Below, piece after piece: positions 60,668-60,813 of a stretch of DNA of 60,813 nucleotides. The DNA is taken from the NCBI GenBank assembly GCA_905233255.1, contig CAJOCN010000017.1, positions 1 through 60,813 of the forward strand, given 5' to 3'. The notes under the pieces are model-generated. The model ran no database searches, was not told where the DNA came from, and saw only the letters and a list, made by a program, of their open reading frames with translations. The translations under genes and the position numbers were made by a program. The stretch comes from Paludibacteraceae bacterium (GTDB lineage: Bacteria > Bacteroidota > Bacteroidia > Bacteroidales > Paludibacteraceae). How positions within the stretch are numbered: the first letter of the stretch is position 1; each line of letters starts with the position of its first letter.

Positions 60668-60813
60668 AGGTTAATAAATTAATTTTTTGAGTTTCGGCTT
60701 CGCCGAGTCGGGTATGCGGTTTTTATGCTCGGCTGGCACGAAACTACATAATTAAAAGAGTTAATTAATTTTTGTTAATTAGTTTAACATTAGTTTGTTT
60801 TGTTTTTTGTTTT
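60668..60813. other. Upstream region of the last gene, AT-rich
   Basis: Contains one hairpin (CGGCTTCGCCG within GAGTTTCGGCTTCGCCGAGT, 60690-60709) and TTAATTAATTTTTGTTAATT-like AT-rich words resembling the leader before the 56429 gene. No clear TAnnTTTG promoter; the real one may lie outside the window. Confidence 0.5.

Overview
This window comes from a member of the Bacteroidetes, most likely a gut-type Bacteroidales. Fourteen promoters fit the phylum-specific pattern TTG, exactly 20 bases, then TAnnTTTG. Secreted proteins carry type IX secretion (T9SS) C-terminal tails, and a SprE/PorW-type T9SS lipoprotein is encoded. The branching enzyme, MiaB, ParE and M13 peptidase look like Bacteroidales forms. 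Genus cannot be fixed from sequence alone.

Layout. 1-826: end of an OmpA-type gene. 1065-7991: galactan/galactose operon (galK, galM, GH53 endo-galactanase, a nucleotidyltransferase, galE, MFS transporter) with no galT. 8004-9161: GH105 lipoprotein. 9277-9362: tRNA-Leu. 9405-14446: T9SS cargo gene plus OmpA/barrel gene. 14458-20837 (minus): tagaturonate reductase, altronate dehydratase, ComF, NadB and a C40 peptidase. 20838-21336: intergenic island with converging promoters and five 11-bp tandem repeats. 21337-23447: ychF and a Na+/Ca2+ exchanger. 23426-31556 (minus): eight-gene Wzx/Wzy-type surface glycan operon with a B12-binding radical SAM gene. 31730-36780: rpsP, cca, parE, a 65-aa Cys-rich membrane protein and DUF5715. 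36758-42351 (minus): yhcH, glgB, TlpA-like, nagB, cysS chain. 42565-45652 (minus): 34-aa ORF, greA, HIT, M13 peptidase. 45870-47213: miaB. 47352-47425: tRNA-Pro. 47543-55576 (minus): second T9SS-cargo plus barrel pair, tsaB, sprE. 55717-56241: YoeB-type toxin-antitoxin pair. 56429-60667: two secreted proteins sharing a domain, with a 50-aa ORF between them.

How the genes fit together. GH53, GH105, uxaA/uxaB and the galactose genes suggest use of pectin: galactan side chains of rhamnogalacturonan feed galactose through galK/galE, and galacturonate feeds through altronate. The surface-glycan operon, T9SS cargo proteins and outer-membrane partners build the cell surface.

The most unusual feature is a dense population of short interspersed elements. 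One family is a palindrome of the CCCCTNNAGGGG type (6 copies, 5 inside genes, always in the same reading frame, encoding PxPSxxxGGE-like peptides). A second family has the words CTTTGAG, hairpin, CGGTCTTT, then CTTTCGACTTTCTAC (7 places, giving SRKTKDR-like peptides). A third class is AT-rich tandem oligonucleotides at gene borders, sometimes in frame inside genes. They interrupt conserved enzymes (GlgB, MiaB, CysS, CCA enzyme, TsaB, SprE, a C40 peptidase, a Ca2+ exchanger) without breaking the frame. This looks like a genome-wide, in-frame tolerated insertion process and is the best candidate here for an undescribed system.
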